Positions 1 through 8,682 of a stretch of 34,129 nt of DNA are shown here, piece after piece. Made by a program: the position numbers and the translations under genes. The notes beneath the pieces were generated by a model, which was not told where the DNA came from, ran no database searches, and saw only the letters and a program-made list of their open reading frames with translations. The DNA comes from JBAXQQ01 sp037131695 (GTDB taxonomy: Bacteria > Armatimonadota > Hebobacteria > CAIYQO01), in assembly GCA_964638715.1 (NCBI GenBank), contig CAZWZF010000052.1:1-34129 (forward strand), in the 5' to 3' direction. Position 1 is the first letter of the stretch. Every line of letters begins with the position of its first letter.

Positions 1-35
1 TGGGATGAACATGATAGTAAAAGCAGTAGGAGGAG

Positions 36-2018
36 CTAACCGACTACCCCGTTTAGATTTAATAAATTTTTATTGGCATTTGTCATCAAAGCGATAGATA
101 ATGCAGTTTCACCTGTTGCTGACATCAAACTCATGTCAGTTCCTTTGCCAATTAATATTCTCAGTGCATCAGCATTATTATAATAAACTGCAATCATTGC
201 TGGCGTTAATCCTTTAGCATCCTGAATATCAGGATTAGCACCGTTTTCAAGCATATATTGCAATATATCATTTTTATTCACATCCATTACAATAGAATGC
301 AGCAAAGTTTTTCCTTGAGCATTTTTCAAATTTGGATCAGCTTTTTTTTCTATCAACAATTTAACTACATCAAGCGTAGTTGCGACGTGAAGTGGCTGAT
401 TTACTCCACGGGTTATATTATTTACCTGTGCACCCCGCGCCAACAACAGAGTTATTATCTCCATATTCTCTTGCTGAATCGCGTAATACAATAACGATCT
501 ACCTTCTGAATCATACATATTTACATCATTCACCTTGTTTATCATCATAGTTGCTAACTTCGTCATATTATTCTCAATAGCGATATGCACGGGAGATACG
601 ATAATCCTGATAAAATCATCTTCTTTATACCCATATATCTCAATTTTAGCGTTTTTACTTAACAGAAATTCCGCTGCCTTTTCACTTTTACTGTTAACCG
701 CGTAAAATAACGGTGTACGGAATGACGTGTCATACAAATTGATATTTGCCCCACTGGCTAATAATAGCTCCATAGCGTTTACGGTGCCATATCTGGCTGC
801 GTTCTGCAACGGGGTGCGCGATAACCTTCTGGTTATTGAGTTCGCCATCCCTTGACCTTCTACATACGCACCTTTTTCTAACAGGTACTTCATTACCTCA
901 ATTGCCCCATTCATCGCCGCTACTGATAACGCGGTATCACCTTCGCCATTATAACTGTTTACCGGAACCCCATTCCCCAGACATTTTTTTACCAGATCAA
1001 GATTATTGTTGCTTATCGCATCAAATAATGATTCCGGACGTGTAGTATCAACATCATACTTAGCACCATTTGCGATTAAAATATCTGCTATAGGTTTTGA
1101 ATCAGTTGGAAAATCAGGGAGTGTTACTAATTTGGGATTGCTGAAAATCTCTTTATCAGTATTTTGAATATCATTATATTGAGAGCAACATCTATATACT
1201 AAGTCAAGTAAAGTTCCATATTGGTAAAATCCACCTTTATAATTAATTTTTTGTTGTTTATTAAATAGCATTCCATATGGTGTCAACTTAGTATCTTCAA
1301 TATCACCGTTAACATTACAACCTTTATTCAGAAACAATTTCACCAATCGTTGACTGCGGATACCAACAGCCATATGCAATGGTGTAACACCATCAATTAT
1401 AATACCATCATTCATCAACATTGTTGATAATTCGCCTGATTTTATGTCTACTAACGATTTTACAGTTGCCCCTTTATTTAGAAGATATTCACACATCTCA
1501 TACCGGTCATAAGCCGCCGCTGCTGATAGCAGAGAAATCCTGACATTTTTATCTGTTATCCCTTTCGGTAATCCGGTATTAATATCATATTCTTTCGTCA
1601 GATAATAATTTATAATATCAACATATCCGCACGCCGCAGCAATATGCATTGGAGTAACGGTATGTAATAACATACCAGCCTTCTCATAATATGGAAATCC
1701 CGCTTGTTCTAATACCTTTATCATTTCAATATCATCGCGAAATGCAGTCCATGATATTAAATTGCTGTTTACATCAAAATGCCCTTTCATTTCACAATTA
1801 TCCAACATGTATTTCACTATCTCAATCCTGCCGTTCATCACCGCAACTTCCAATGGTGAATACTTTCTCCAACCATTACTGACTTTTATTGTTTTTTGCC
1901 AATATATCATTTTTGGTAGCATTGTAATCTTGTTTGCTAATATCGCGTTCAACACGTCCGCCTGCGCAAAAACAAAACTTGTTAGGAACATTATTACAAA
2001 TGTCAAAAAATATTTCAT
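36..2018 (-). CDS. Secreted ankyrin-repeat protein
   Basis: This 660-residue protein is probably exported. It begins MKYFLTFVIMFLTSFVFAQA, a signal peptide with a likely cut after the AQA-type site near residue 20. I chose ATG 2018 because GGGAG lies about 6 nt upstream on this strand; the in-frame TTG and ATG codons further out would bury the signal peptide. The remainder is about 14 ankyrin repeats, recognisable by recurring G-TPLH-A cores and LL--GA-VN turns from about residue 50 to the C-terminus. Some repeats are degenerate, and a less regular stretch lies near residues 250-320. Ankyrin arrays bind proteins; no enzymatic domain is visible, so the partner and role are unknown. The gene is more AT-rich than its neighbours. 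It sits alone, about 80 nt beyond the fabF terminator. The repeat family is certain; the function is not. Confidence 0.85.
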   Translation of the reverse strand: MKYFLTFVIMFLTSFVFAQADVLNAILANKITMLPKMIYWQKTIKVSNGWRKYSPLEVAVMNGRIEIVKYMLDNCEMKGHFDVNSNLISWTAFRDDIEMIKVLEQAGFPYYEKAGMLLHTVTPMHIAAACGYVDIINYYLTKEYDINTGLPKGITDKNVRISLLSAAAAYDRYEMCEYLLNKGATVKSLVDIKSGELSTMLMNDGIIIDGVTPLHMAVGIRSQRLVKLFLNKGCNVNGDIEDTKLTPYGMLFNKQQKINYKGGFYQYGTLLDLVYRCCSQYNDIQNTDKEIFSNPKLVTLPDFPTDSKPIADILIANGAKYDVDTTRPESLFDAISNNNLDLVKKCLGNGVPVNSYNGEGDTALSVAAMNGAIEVMKYLLEKGAYVEGQGMANSITRRLSRTPLQNAARYGTVNAMELLLASGANINLYDTSFRTPLFYAVNSKSEKAAEFLLSKNAKIEIYGYKEDDFIRIIVSPVHIAIENNMTKLATMMINKVNDVNMYDSEGRSLLYYAIQQENMEIITLLLARGAQVNNITRGVNQPLHVATTLDVVKLLIEKKADPNLKNAQGKTLLHSIVMDVNKNDILQYMLENGANPDIQDAKGLTPAMIAVYYNNADALRILIGKGTDMSLMSATGETALSIALMTNANKNLLNLNGVVG

Positions 2019-2094
2019 TGAATCTCCCATCTCATATTCTATCAACAATATTTTACTTTATTTAAATAGAACTCTCAACTATTTTGAAACCTTC

Positions 2095-2116
2095 GGAACG
2101 CCGGGGACGGCGTTCC
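2095..2116. repeat. 8-bp GC-rich inverted repeat
   Basis: GGAACGCC and GGCGTTCC flank a 6-nt centre in an otherwise AT-rich intergenic region between the ankyrin gene and the fabF terminator. The GC contrast suggests a dispersed intergenic repeat or hairpin. There is no T-tract, so I do not call it a terminator. Confidence 0.5.
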
Positions 2117-2170
2117 CTACAGGGTTCTGAATATAATTTACAAGATTAAAAACAATACAATTTTAATTAA

Positions 2171-2205
2171 AAAGAGCAGGACAAAAAATCCTGCTCTTTC
2201 GCTTT
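2171..2205 (-). terminator. Rho-independent terminator of acpP-fabF
   Basis: Perfect 11-bp arms (2171-2181 and 2189-2199) flank a 7-nt loop. On the minus strand the hairpin is followed by TTTTTAATT. It lies about 25 nt past the fabF stop. The T-rich stretch on the other side would also let it stop plus-strand reads. Confidence 0.85.
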
Positions 2206-2226
2206 TTTCTATATTTTCAGTCCAGA

Positions 2227-3465
2227 CTATATTTTTCCAACTATCAGGCTGCCGTTGTGACCGCCGAAACCGAAGGAGTTGGACATGGCGTATTTGATTT
2301 TTCCCTGGCGCGGGGTGTTGGGGATGCAGTCGAGGTCGCATTCCGGGTCTGGCTCGGAATAGTTGATGGTGGCGGGCAGGAAGTCCGCGTTCATCGCTTT
2401 CAGACAGATGATCAACTCAATCGCGCCGCTGGCACCCAACAGGTGGCCGGTCATCGATTTTGTTGATGACATCGGTATTTTGTAGGCGGCATCGCCGAAT
2501 ACTGATTTAACAGCCATGGTTTCCACGCGGTCATTAGTCGGTGTGGATGTGCCATGAGCGTTAATATAAGAAATCTCTTCAGGTGATATGCCAGCCTGGC
2601 GAAGCGCCATCTGCATTGCTTTTGCCGCGCCTCTGCCCTCTGACTCTGGCGAAGTGATGTGGTATGCGTCGCCGGTAGCGCCGTAACCAATTAATTCGCC
2701 GTAAATCTTTGCGCCGCGAGCTTTAGCAAATTCATATTCTTCCAGAATGATTACCCCTGCGCCTTCGCCCATGACGAAACCATCGCGGGTTTTATCGAAC
2801 GGACGACTGGCGGTTGCCGGGTCTTCATTGCGGGTGGACATCGCTTTCATAGAGCCGAAACCTGACATCGCAAACGGGGTGATGGTAGCCTCGGCACCAC
2901 CAGTAATAGCCACTTTCATCGCGCCGCGGCGAATCATCTCGGCTGCCTCGCCAATGGAATGGGCAGCGGATGCGCAGGCGGTGACGATGGACATGTTCGG
3001 GCCTTTGGCGTTATGCTCGATAGATACCATGCCGGAAGCCATGTCGCTGATAAGCATGGGAATCATATACGGGCTGACGCGGTTGGGACCGCGCTCTACC
3101 AATGCGGTGTGCTGTTTTTCCAGTGTTGACATACCGCCGATACCGGAGCCGATTATTACTCCAACCTCGTCGGATATCTCATCTGTTATTTCCAGACCGG
3201 AATCTTCTATTGCAAACTTTGATGCTACAGCAGCAAATTGCACGAATCGGTCCATATGTTTCACTGTTTTTCTGTCTATCCAATTGCTGGCGTCAAACTC
3301 TTTAATTTCGCAGGCAATGGTGGTTACATGATCTGTTGTATCGTATCCGGTAACTGTTGTTGCGCCCGATTTGCAATCGACGATTGATTGCCAGAAGCTA
3401 TCAATGCCGATGCCCAACGGAGTCACAGCACCCATGCCGGTAACTACTACGCGTTTTGCTGACAT
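2227..3465 (-). CDS. fabF: Beta-ketoacyl-ACP synthase II
   Basis: KAS II catalyses decarboxylative condensation of malonyl-ACP with acyl-ACP, the elongation step of type II fatty-acid synthesis in the cytoplasm. The 412-residue length is typical. The Cys-His-His triad is visible: Cys164 in VTACASAA, His304 in NAHGTSTP and His341 in TGHLLGASG. The C-terminal NSFGFGGHN loop is also present. The start MSAKRVVVTGMG is supported by AAAGGATGA upstream. It follows acpP by 152 nt on the same strand, the usual acpP-fabF order. That gap holds a 6-bp hairpin (3496-3513) without a T-tract. Strong terminator downstream at 2171-2205. The assignment is secure; FabF rather than FabB is chosen on the motif context and the acpP linkage. 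Confidence 0.96.
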   Translation of the reverse strand: MSAKRVVVTGMGAVTPLGIGIDSFWQSIVDCKSGATTVTGYDTTDHVTTIACEIKEFDASNWIDRKTVKHMDRFVQFAAVASKFAIEDSGLEITDEISDEVGVIIGSGIGGMSTLEKQHTALVERGPNRVSPYMIPMLISDMASGMVSIEHNAKGPNMSIVTACASAAHSIGEAAEMIRRGAMKVAITGGAEATITPFAMSGFGSMKAMSTRNEDPATASRPFDKTRDGFVMGEGAGVIILEEYEFAKARGAKIYGELIGYGATGDAYHITSPESEGRGAAKAMQMALRQAGISPEEISYINAHGTSTPTNDRVETMAVKSVFGDAAYKIPMSSTKSMTGHLLGASGAIELIICLKAMNADFLPATINYSEPDPECDLDCIPNTPRQGKIKYAMSNSFGFGGHNGSLIVGKI

Positions 3466-3617
3466 CTATATCATCCTTTATATTTTTTGTTTTCTGTGGT
3501 GAATATACACCACTGACCCGCCCGGCGCACCCAAATTAAACCATATTAAAATAATGGCCGTTACTTGAATATTATGCGACGGACGGGCCGAAAATGGATC
3601 GATTACCAGTAGATTAA

Positions 3618-3863
3618 TTAGCCAAGTTTGCCGCTGATATAAGTAACAGCGTCTTTAACAGTCTTAATCTTCTCGGCATCTTCATCAGGAATATTGCCTA
3701 AGTCCTCGAATTCCTCTTCAAGACGCATGATTAACTCAACTTGTGCCAATGAATCGGCGCCCAGGTCATCCTGGAATGATGAGTCAATGGTTACTTCTTC
3801 CATTGCGACGTTTAATTCTTCGGCAACGATTTTGCGAACTTTCTCGATGATCTGTTCGGACAT
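3618..3863 (-). CDS. acpP: Acyl carrier protein
   Basis: An 81-residue acidic carrier protein that holds acyl chains on 4'-phosphopantetheine during fatty-acid synthesis. The attachment site is Ser38 in GADSLAQVE. Most ACPs have DSLDTVE, so Ala and Gln replace the usual Asp and Thr just after the modified serine. The start was set at ATG 3863 because GAGGAGA stands 8 nt upstream; a longer open frame to 3950 has no such support and adds a non-ACP tail. The gene leads into fabF. The 231-nt upstream gap contains three copies of an AT-rich palindrome (4001-4068) that could be an operator; I could not assign a convincing -10/-35 pair there. Confidence 0.95.
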   Translation of the reverse strand: MSEQIIEKVRKIVAEELNVAMEEVTIDSSFQDDLGADSLAQVELIMRLEEEFEDLGNIPDEDAEKIKTVKDAVTYISGKLG

Positions 3864-4000
3864 TTTTTTCTCCTCGAATATGCTGATTAACGTTAGCGCA
3901 CGTATATTACCGACTTTTACCGATTTTGAAAAGAGGGGTAAATCCAGCATAGTTTTTATCTGTATTATTATTTTCTATCATTCAAAGCTAAATTCCTGCA

Positions 4001-4068
4001 AATTATGAATATTTCGATGAAATATTTCATAAAAAATTGTTGAAATATCATGAAATATTTCAACAATT
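4001..4068. promoter_or_regulatory. Palindrome cluster upstream of acpP
   Basis: The region holds ATGAATATTTCG (4005-4016), the perfect palindrome ATGAAATATTTCAT (4017-4030), and a perfect 14-bp inverted repeat (4035-4048 with 4055-4068) whose right half again contains TGAAATATTTCA. The copies lie about 150-250 nt upstream of acpP, between the PHP gene stop and acpP. There is no T-tract after the hairpin on the minus strand and the core is AT-only, so repeated binding sites for a dimeric regulator seem likelier than a terminator. The regulator is unknown. Confidence 0.5.
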
Positions 4069-4094
4069 ATTCACAAAAACAGTGATTTTACTTG

Positions 4095-4922
4095 TTACTT
4101 CCTCAAAATTCTTCTAATTGCCTCAAATGCCAAATCATCCGGCACTGCGACACTGCCGATTTCGCTCACTCGCGGACCAAAACTACCATGGTAATCGCTG
4201 CCCCCGGTGCAAATCAACCCGTGACGTTTCGCCAATTTCAGCATTTTGTTGCATTCCTTTATTGAATGGTCAAAATGAAATGCCTCAATGCCGTCTAAAC
4301 CAGCATTTATCAATGTCATAATCACGCGATGCGGGTCGCTGAGTTTGCCAGGGTGTGCCAGCACCGCCACCCCGCCGGCGGCATGGATTAATTTAATGGC
4401 GTCCTCAGCGGTAAATACAGTACGGGGAATATACGCCGGACAGCCATAACCGATATATTTATCAAATGCTTCATTATAACTTCTTACCTGTCCGGCTTCG
4501 TATAAAGCTTTGGCAAGATGAGGACGGCCTGCCGAACCATGACCGGCAATCGCCAGCACTCTTTCCAACTCAACCGGTTTGCCGATTTGCCCCAAACGTT
4601 CCACCATTTTTTTAATCCGCACGATCCGCGCTTCCTTGCGTTCCTGCACACCGGTCAGCATTATTGGCGAGTCCACCGGGAACCCATAACCTAATATATG
4701 TACTTCCTGACGGCCATAATCAGTATTTATCTCAACACCAGTTATAACATATACTCCGCACAAAGCCCCTGCCGCGATTGCTTCCCCCACCCCGGCCACC
4801 TCGTCATGGTCGGTAATGGCGATATACTTAACCCCATTAGCCGCCGCCAGCCCAACTATTTCACCAGGACTCAACGTACCATCAGAATAAGAAGAATGAA
4901 TATGTAAATCAATAATAGGCAT
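4095..4922 (-). CDS. PHP-domain metal-dependent phosphoesterase (RNase AM/YciV-like)
   Basis: A 275-residue cytoplasmic protein that is almost entirely PHP domain. Metal-binding motifs appear in order: DLHIHSSYSDG at the N-terminus, TDHD, a GVEI motif, HILGY, GRPHLA, AHPGK and GGSDYHG near the C-terminus. Family members of this size (E. coli YciV/RnmAB, about 290 residues) remove nucleotides from the 5' end of short RNAs or hydrolyse 3',5'-nucleoside bisphosphates. I chose ATG 4922, directly before PIIDLHIHSS. A longer frame to 5000 reads through a low-complexity repeat and is unlikely to be coding. No clear Shine-Dalgarno is seen, but TATAAT lies 9 nt before the ATG, so a leaderless or very short leader transcript is possible. 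The exact substrate is not shown by the sequence. Confidence 0.88.
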   Translation of the reverse strand: MPIIDLHIHSSYSDGTLSPGEIVGLAAANGVKYIAITDHDEVAGVGEAIAAGALCGVYVITGVEINTDYGRQEVHILGYGFPVDSPIMLTGVQERKEARIVRIKKMVERLGQIGKPVELERVLAIAGHGSAGRPHLAKALYEAGQVRSYNEAFDKYIGYGCPAYIPRTVFTAEDAIKLIHAAGGVAVLAHPGKLSDPHRVIMTLINAGLDGIEAFHFDHSIKECNKMLKLAKRHGLICTGGSDYHGSFGPRVSEIGSVAVPDDLAFEAIRRILRK

Positions 4923-4950
4923 GATGAATCGATTATACAGGTTTGTAACG

Positions 4951-4983
4951 GAATAGAGAATGGAGAATGGAGAATTGAGAATT
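4951..4983. repeat. Low-complexity GGAGAAT word repeat
   Basis: Successive near-copies of GAATGGAGAAT/GAATTGAGAAT form a short degenerate array just upstream of the PHP gene start. Comparable word arrays occur at 15185-15312 and 23948-23980. The array argues against the longer start of the PHP gene. Confidence 0.5.
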
Positions 4984-5175
4984 TTTAGGATGAGTGTCAT
5001 TAAACACTATCGGGCAAGTTGCCTGCGGTTCAAATCTTTGTCTTTTTTCTAAAATAAAATCAATTATCGTCACTTTATAAATATATTTAAATAATTCTAA
5101 ACGCTATAAAAATCACCAAATTTATAATACCAAAACATTTTTTTTACATTTTTATTCGTTCTAATGTTTAAAACC

Positions 5176-5204
5176 TTGACAGAGGTGGTATAAAACATTA
5201 ACCT
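5176..5204 (+). promoter_or_regulatory. Possible promoter of the PEPCK leader
   Basis: A perfect TTGACA (5176-5181) stands 17 nt before a weak -10, TAACCT (5199-5204). Transcription would begin near 5211, just before the paired hairpins of the leader. The surrounding 4984-5175 is AT-rich and shows nothing else that I can name. Confidence 0.4.
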
Positions 5205-5210
5205 AATCCT

Positions 5211-5300
5211 GCATGTCGTGGTAAACTGTTTGTATTTATTAATGCAGTTTTACCGGCAGACGATCTAATATTTAAAGGTCGCCTGCCTTTTTTGTTTAAT
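5211..5300 (+). promoter_or_regulatory. Structured leader with terminator (attenuator or small RNA)
   Basis: Two successive hairpins are visible. Hairpin 1 pairs 5220-5228 with 5245-5254 (one bulged base, 16-nt loop). Hairpin 2 pairs 5255-5266 with 5276-5287 (12 positions with one A-C mismatch and one G-U, 9-nt loop) and is followed by six T residues (5288-5293). This is a good intrinsic terminator inside the leader, about 75 nt before the PEPCK start. It may terminate conditionally, as in riboswitches and attenuators, or end a free small RNA of about 85 nt. No known riboswitch class was recognised. Confidence 0.55.
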
Positions 5301-5366
5301 AAATAAATAGTATACCCGTGATACAGGCATGCAAATTAGAATCTTTTATCCAAAGGGGATTATCTC

Positions 5367-8300
5367 ATGAGCGAACATCGCGAATTGCAAGAATGGGTCG
5401 CCGAAATGGCGCGAATGTGTCAGCCAGACAATATAGTTTGGATTGATGGTTCGGAAGAGGAAAAAGACCGCCTTACTGAAGAGGCAGTCGCAAATGGTGA
5501 GGTAACCCTTCTTGATCAGAAACGCTGGCCGGGTTGTCTTTACCACCGCACCGCCATAAATGACGTTGCGCGTACCGAAGATTTAACCTTTATATGTACC
5601 AGCCTGCGTGAAGATGCCGGCCCAAACAATAACTGGATGTCACCTGAAGAAGGATACAAAAAAACTGGCGAACTATTCGACGGCAGCATGAAGGGCCGTA
5701 CCATGTACGTAATCCCCTTCAGTATGGGTCCTGTCGGCAGCAGCTTCAGCAAAATTGGCGTTGAATTAACCGACAGCATCTATGTCGTACTTAACATGCG
5801 CATTATGTGCCACATCGGCGCACCGGTTCTGAAACAGTTGGGAACCGGCGGCAGCTTTACCCGATGCCTGCATAGCAAAGATAAATTAGATATCAAACGC
5901 AGATTAATCATGCATTTCCCCGAGGACAACACCATCTGGTCAGTTGGCAGCGGTTACGGCGGAAACGTATTGCTGGGCAAAAAATGCCTGGCTCTGCGCA
6001 TAGCATCACATCTGGGCCGCCGCGAAGGCTGGATGGCCGAACACATGCTGATCATGGGTATTGAAGACCCGGAAGGCCGTATTGAATATATCGCCGCCGC
6101 ATTCCCCAGCGCATGTGGAAAAACCAACCTGGCCATGTTATTGCCGCCGGAAGGTTTGAAGGCGAAAGGCTACCGCATCTGGACCGTTGGCGACGACATA
6201 GCCTGGATGCGAATTGATACCGATGGCAGACTGTGGGCGATTAATCCCGAAGCCGGCTTCTTTGGCGTGGCTCCCGGTACTAACTCAAAGTCTAACCCGA
6301 ATATGATGAAAACCATCACCAAAAACACTATATTCACCAACGTTATTTTAACTCCCGATGGCGATGTATGGTGGGAAGGCGGCGACGGTACTCCGCCACC
6401 GCAAGGTACTGACTGGCAAGGCAATCCGTGGACTCCGGAAACCGTTGACGAAAATGGCAAGAAAGTCATCGGCGCACATCCAAACAGCCGCTTTACCGCT
6501 CCGCTGCGCCAATGCCCGTCAGCATCATTCCGCACCGAGCATCACCATGGTGTGCCCATCAGCGCGATAATATTCGGCGGTCGCCGCGCATTGCTGGCTC
6601 CGCTGGTTTATGAATCATTCGACTGGGAACACGGCGTATTCGTAGGTTCATCAATGGCATCAGAACGCACTGCTGCCGCATTCGGCAAGCAGGGTGAAGT
6701 TCGCCGCGACCCGATGGCGATGCTGCCATTCTGCGGTTACAACATGGGCGACTATTTCGGTCATTGGTTGGATATGGGACGCCGCATGAAAAACCCGCCG
6801 AAAATTTTCAATGTAAACTGGTTCCGCCAGGATGAAGATGGCAAGTTCCTATGGCCTGGTTTCGGCGAAAATCTGCGCGTAATCGAGTGGATTCTTGATC
6901 GATGCCGCGGCGAAGCTGAAGCCCGCGAAACTCCAATTGGTTATGTTCCGACTCCTGATTCAATCGACCTGACCGGACTTAATATCGATCAGAAGAACAT
7001 TGACAAATTAATCGCCATAAATCGCGATGATTGGAAAGAAGAAGTTAATTCCATTTCTGCGTTCTTCGACACCTTTGGCAATCGTCTGCCCAAGGAATTA
7101 AAAGAACAACTGGATAAATTGACCCAACGGCTGGAATCTCCAATTTCATTTATGCACAGCGGTGTGGAGACACGACCACTTGCAACAGAATTAAATGAGA
7201 TTATCGAACGTGAAAACGAAGTTGTATTCAGCATGCTGTCACAGTTTGGCCGCCGGGTATTTTTCCCGAAAGGCATCCTGGCACAAAGCGCGGAAGCAAC
7301 CGAAAAAGCTAATAAATTTAACGCCACCATCGGCATTGCTTCTGAAGGCGGAAAACCGATGGCGTTAAAATCTGTAATGTCGCATTTTAACGGACTTACT
7401 GCAGCAGAAACGCTGACCTATGCCCCACCGCTGGGAAGAGCCGACCTGCGCAACAAGTGGAAAGAACAGTTATTAGCCAAGAACCCGAGTCTTGCCGGCA
7501 AACCAATCAGTACCCCGGCAGTAACCGGCGGCGTTACCCACGCATTAAGCGTGGCTGGCGACCTGTTCATTGATTCCGGTGATATGGTGCTGGTTCCCGA
7601 TAAGTTCTGGGAGAACTATGAACTGCTGTTCAGCGTTCGTCTGCAGGCACAGATGGCAACCTATCCTTTCTTCAATGATGGCGATGGATTGAATATCGAA
7701 GGACTGCGCCAGGCATTGGCAACCCGGGTAAACGCAAACAAAACGATTCTCGTGCTGAACTTCCCGAATAATCCGACTGGTTATTCAATAACCAAGGCTG
7801 AAGCTGAAGCGGTAGTAAATACTCTGAAAGAAGCAGCAGAAAACGGCTGCAAACTGATTGTCATCAGCGATGACGCATACTTTGGACTGTTCTATGGCGA
7901 CGATGTATTGCAGGAATCACTATTCGCCAAGGTTGCCGGACTGCATAAAAATATCCTTGCCATTAAGGTAGACGGCCCAACTAAAGAAGAATATGTCTGG
8001 GGTTTCCGCACCGGCATGATAACCTTTGGTGCTGTTGCCGACCAGAGCGTTGACGCACTGTATGGCGCGTTAGAGAAAAAACTCGCCGGCACTATCCGCA
8101 GTGCCGTCAGCAACTGCAGCCATCCCGCGCAGTCTATCCTGGTAAAAGCGATGAACTCACCGGAGTTTGCCGCTGAGTGCGAAGAAAAGAAAGCGATATT
8201 AGAAGCACGCGCCAAGAAAGTGCAGCAAATACTCGCCAACCCTGACTTCGCAAACCTGTGGGATGCCTACCCGTTCAACGCAGGATATTTCATGTGCGTT

Positions 8301-8480
8301 AAACTGAAAGGCATCGACGCGGAAACCTATCGTAAGCATCTGCTATCGCAGTACGGCGTAGGCGTGATAGCCGACGGCAAACACGACATCCGCATCGCAT
8401 TCAGCGCGGTAGACATAGATAAACTGGAAGAACTATACAGCCTGCTGGCACAAGGCGCCAGAGACCTGCAGAACAAATAA
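5367..8480 (+). CDS. pckG: GTP-type PEP carboxykinase fused to a PLP aminotransferase
   Basis: The 1037-residue product joins two enzymes. Residues 1 to about 590 are a complete GTP-dependent PEP carboxykinase (oxaloacetate + GTP to PEP + CO2 + GDP). It has the P-loop with reactive Cys in FPSACGKTNLAM (Cys250, Lys252), VGDDIAWM (274-281), the NPEAGFFGVAPGTN loop and the terminal GYVPTPDSIDLTGL. Residues about 625-1030 are a class I/II aminotransferase: NFPNNPTG (798-805), SDDAY (Asp835/836, Tyr838), candidate PLP lysine Lys873 in GPTKEEYVWGFRTG, and a C-terminal Arg1009 for substrate carboxylate. The joint is continuous, with no stop or frame change. AAAGGGGA stands 7 nt before the ATG. An aspartate-using aminotransferase would feed oxaloacetate straight to PEPCK, but amino-acid specificity cannot be read from sequence. 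It is monocistronic, with a structured leader and its own terminator. Confidence 0.95.
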   Translation: MSEHRELQEWVAEMARMCQPDNIVWIDGSEEEKDRLTEEAVANGEVTLLDQKRWPGCLYHRTAINDVARTEDLTFICTSLREDAGPNNNWMSPEEGYKKTGELFDGSMKGRTMYVIPFSMGPVGSSFSKIGVELTDSIYVVLNMRIMCHIGAPVLKQLGTGGSFTRCLHSKDKLDIKRRLIMHFPEDNTIWSVGSGYGGNVLLGKKCLALRIASHLGRREGWMAEHMLIMGIEDPEGRIEYIAAAFPSACGKTNLAMLLPPEGLKAKGYRIWTVGDDIAWMRIDTDGRLWAINPEAGFFGVAPGTNSKSNPNMMKTITKNTIFTNVILTPDGDVWWEGGDGTPPPQGTDWQGNPWTPETVDENGKKVIGAHPNSRFTAPLRQCPSASFRTEHHHGVPISAIIFGGRRALLAPLVYESFDWEHGVFVGSSMASERTAAAFGKQGEVRRDPMAMLPFCGYNMGDYFGHWLDMGRRMKNPPKIFNVNWFRQDEDGKFLWPGFGENLRVIEWILDRCRGEAEARETPIGYVPTPDSIDLTGLNIDQKNIDKLIAINRDDWKEEVNSISAFFDTFGNRLPKELKEQLDKLTQRLESPISFMHSGVETRPLATELNEIIERENEVVFSMLSQFGRRVFFPKGILAQSAEATEKANKFNATIGIASEGGKPMALKSVMSHFNGLTAAETLTYAPPLGRADLRNKWKEQLLAKNPSLAGKPISTPAVTGGVTHALSVAGDLFIDSGDMVLVPDKFWENYELLFSVRLQAQMATYPFFNDGDGLNIEGLRQALATRVNANKTILVLNFPNNPTGYSITKAEAEAVVNTLKEAAENGCKLIVISDDAYFGLFYGDDVLQESLFAKVAGLHKNILAIKVDGPTKEEYVWGFRTGMITFGAVADQSVDALYGALEKKLAGTIRSAVSNCSHPAQSILVKAMNSPEFAAECEEKKAILEARAKKVQQILANPDFANLWDAYPFNAGYFMCVKLKGIDAETYRKHLLSQYGVGVIADGKHDIRIAFSAVDIDKLEELYSLLAQGARDLQNK

Positions 8481-8492
8481 AACCAAAAGCAT

Positions 8493-8521
8493 AATCCCCC
8501 TGGCGACAGGGGGATTTTTTA
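8493..8521 (+). terminator. Rho-independent terminator after the PEPCK fusion
   Basis: Arms 8494-8502 and 8507-8515 (ATCCCCCTG/CAGGGGGAT) surround a GCGA tetraloop and are followed by a T run. It begins 13 nt after the stop codon. Confidence 0.93.
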
Positions 8522-8556
8522 TTCCTTTAATTAACATCTATTTACCCGAACGGGCA

Positions 8557-8586
8557 TTGACATTTTATCCTTCACTATGGTATAAA
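8557..8586 (+). promoter_or_regulatory. Sigma70-type promoter of tRNA-Pro
   Basis: TTGACA (8557-8562), an 18-nt spacer and TATAAA (8581-8586). The start site would fall only a few bases before the mature tRNA at 8599. A small CCCGAACGGG inverted repeat lies just upstream. Confidence 0.8.
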
Positions 8587-8598
8587 ATTACCCGCAGT

Positions 8599-8677
<79 letters not shown>

Positions 8678-8682
8678 TCTTA

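Noticed and set aside
2747..3331. 194-codon open frame antisense to fabF
   Set aside because: It has no ribosome site or recognisable domain and is fully inside a conserved gene; the codon pattern of fabF explains it.
3496..3513. Terminator between acpP and fabF
   Set aside because: GTGGTG-6-CACCAC can pair, but no T-tract follows on the minus strand and the genes belong together.
4923..5000. 26-residue N-terminal extension of the PHP protein
   Set aside because: It is encoded by the GGAGAAT repeat array and the PHP motif begins at once after ATG 4922.
6170..7336. Long minus-strand open frames opposite the PEPCK fusion
   Set aside because: They are shadows of a GC-rich conserved gene and show no family motifs.
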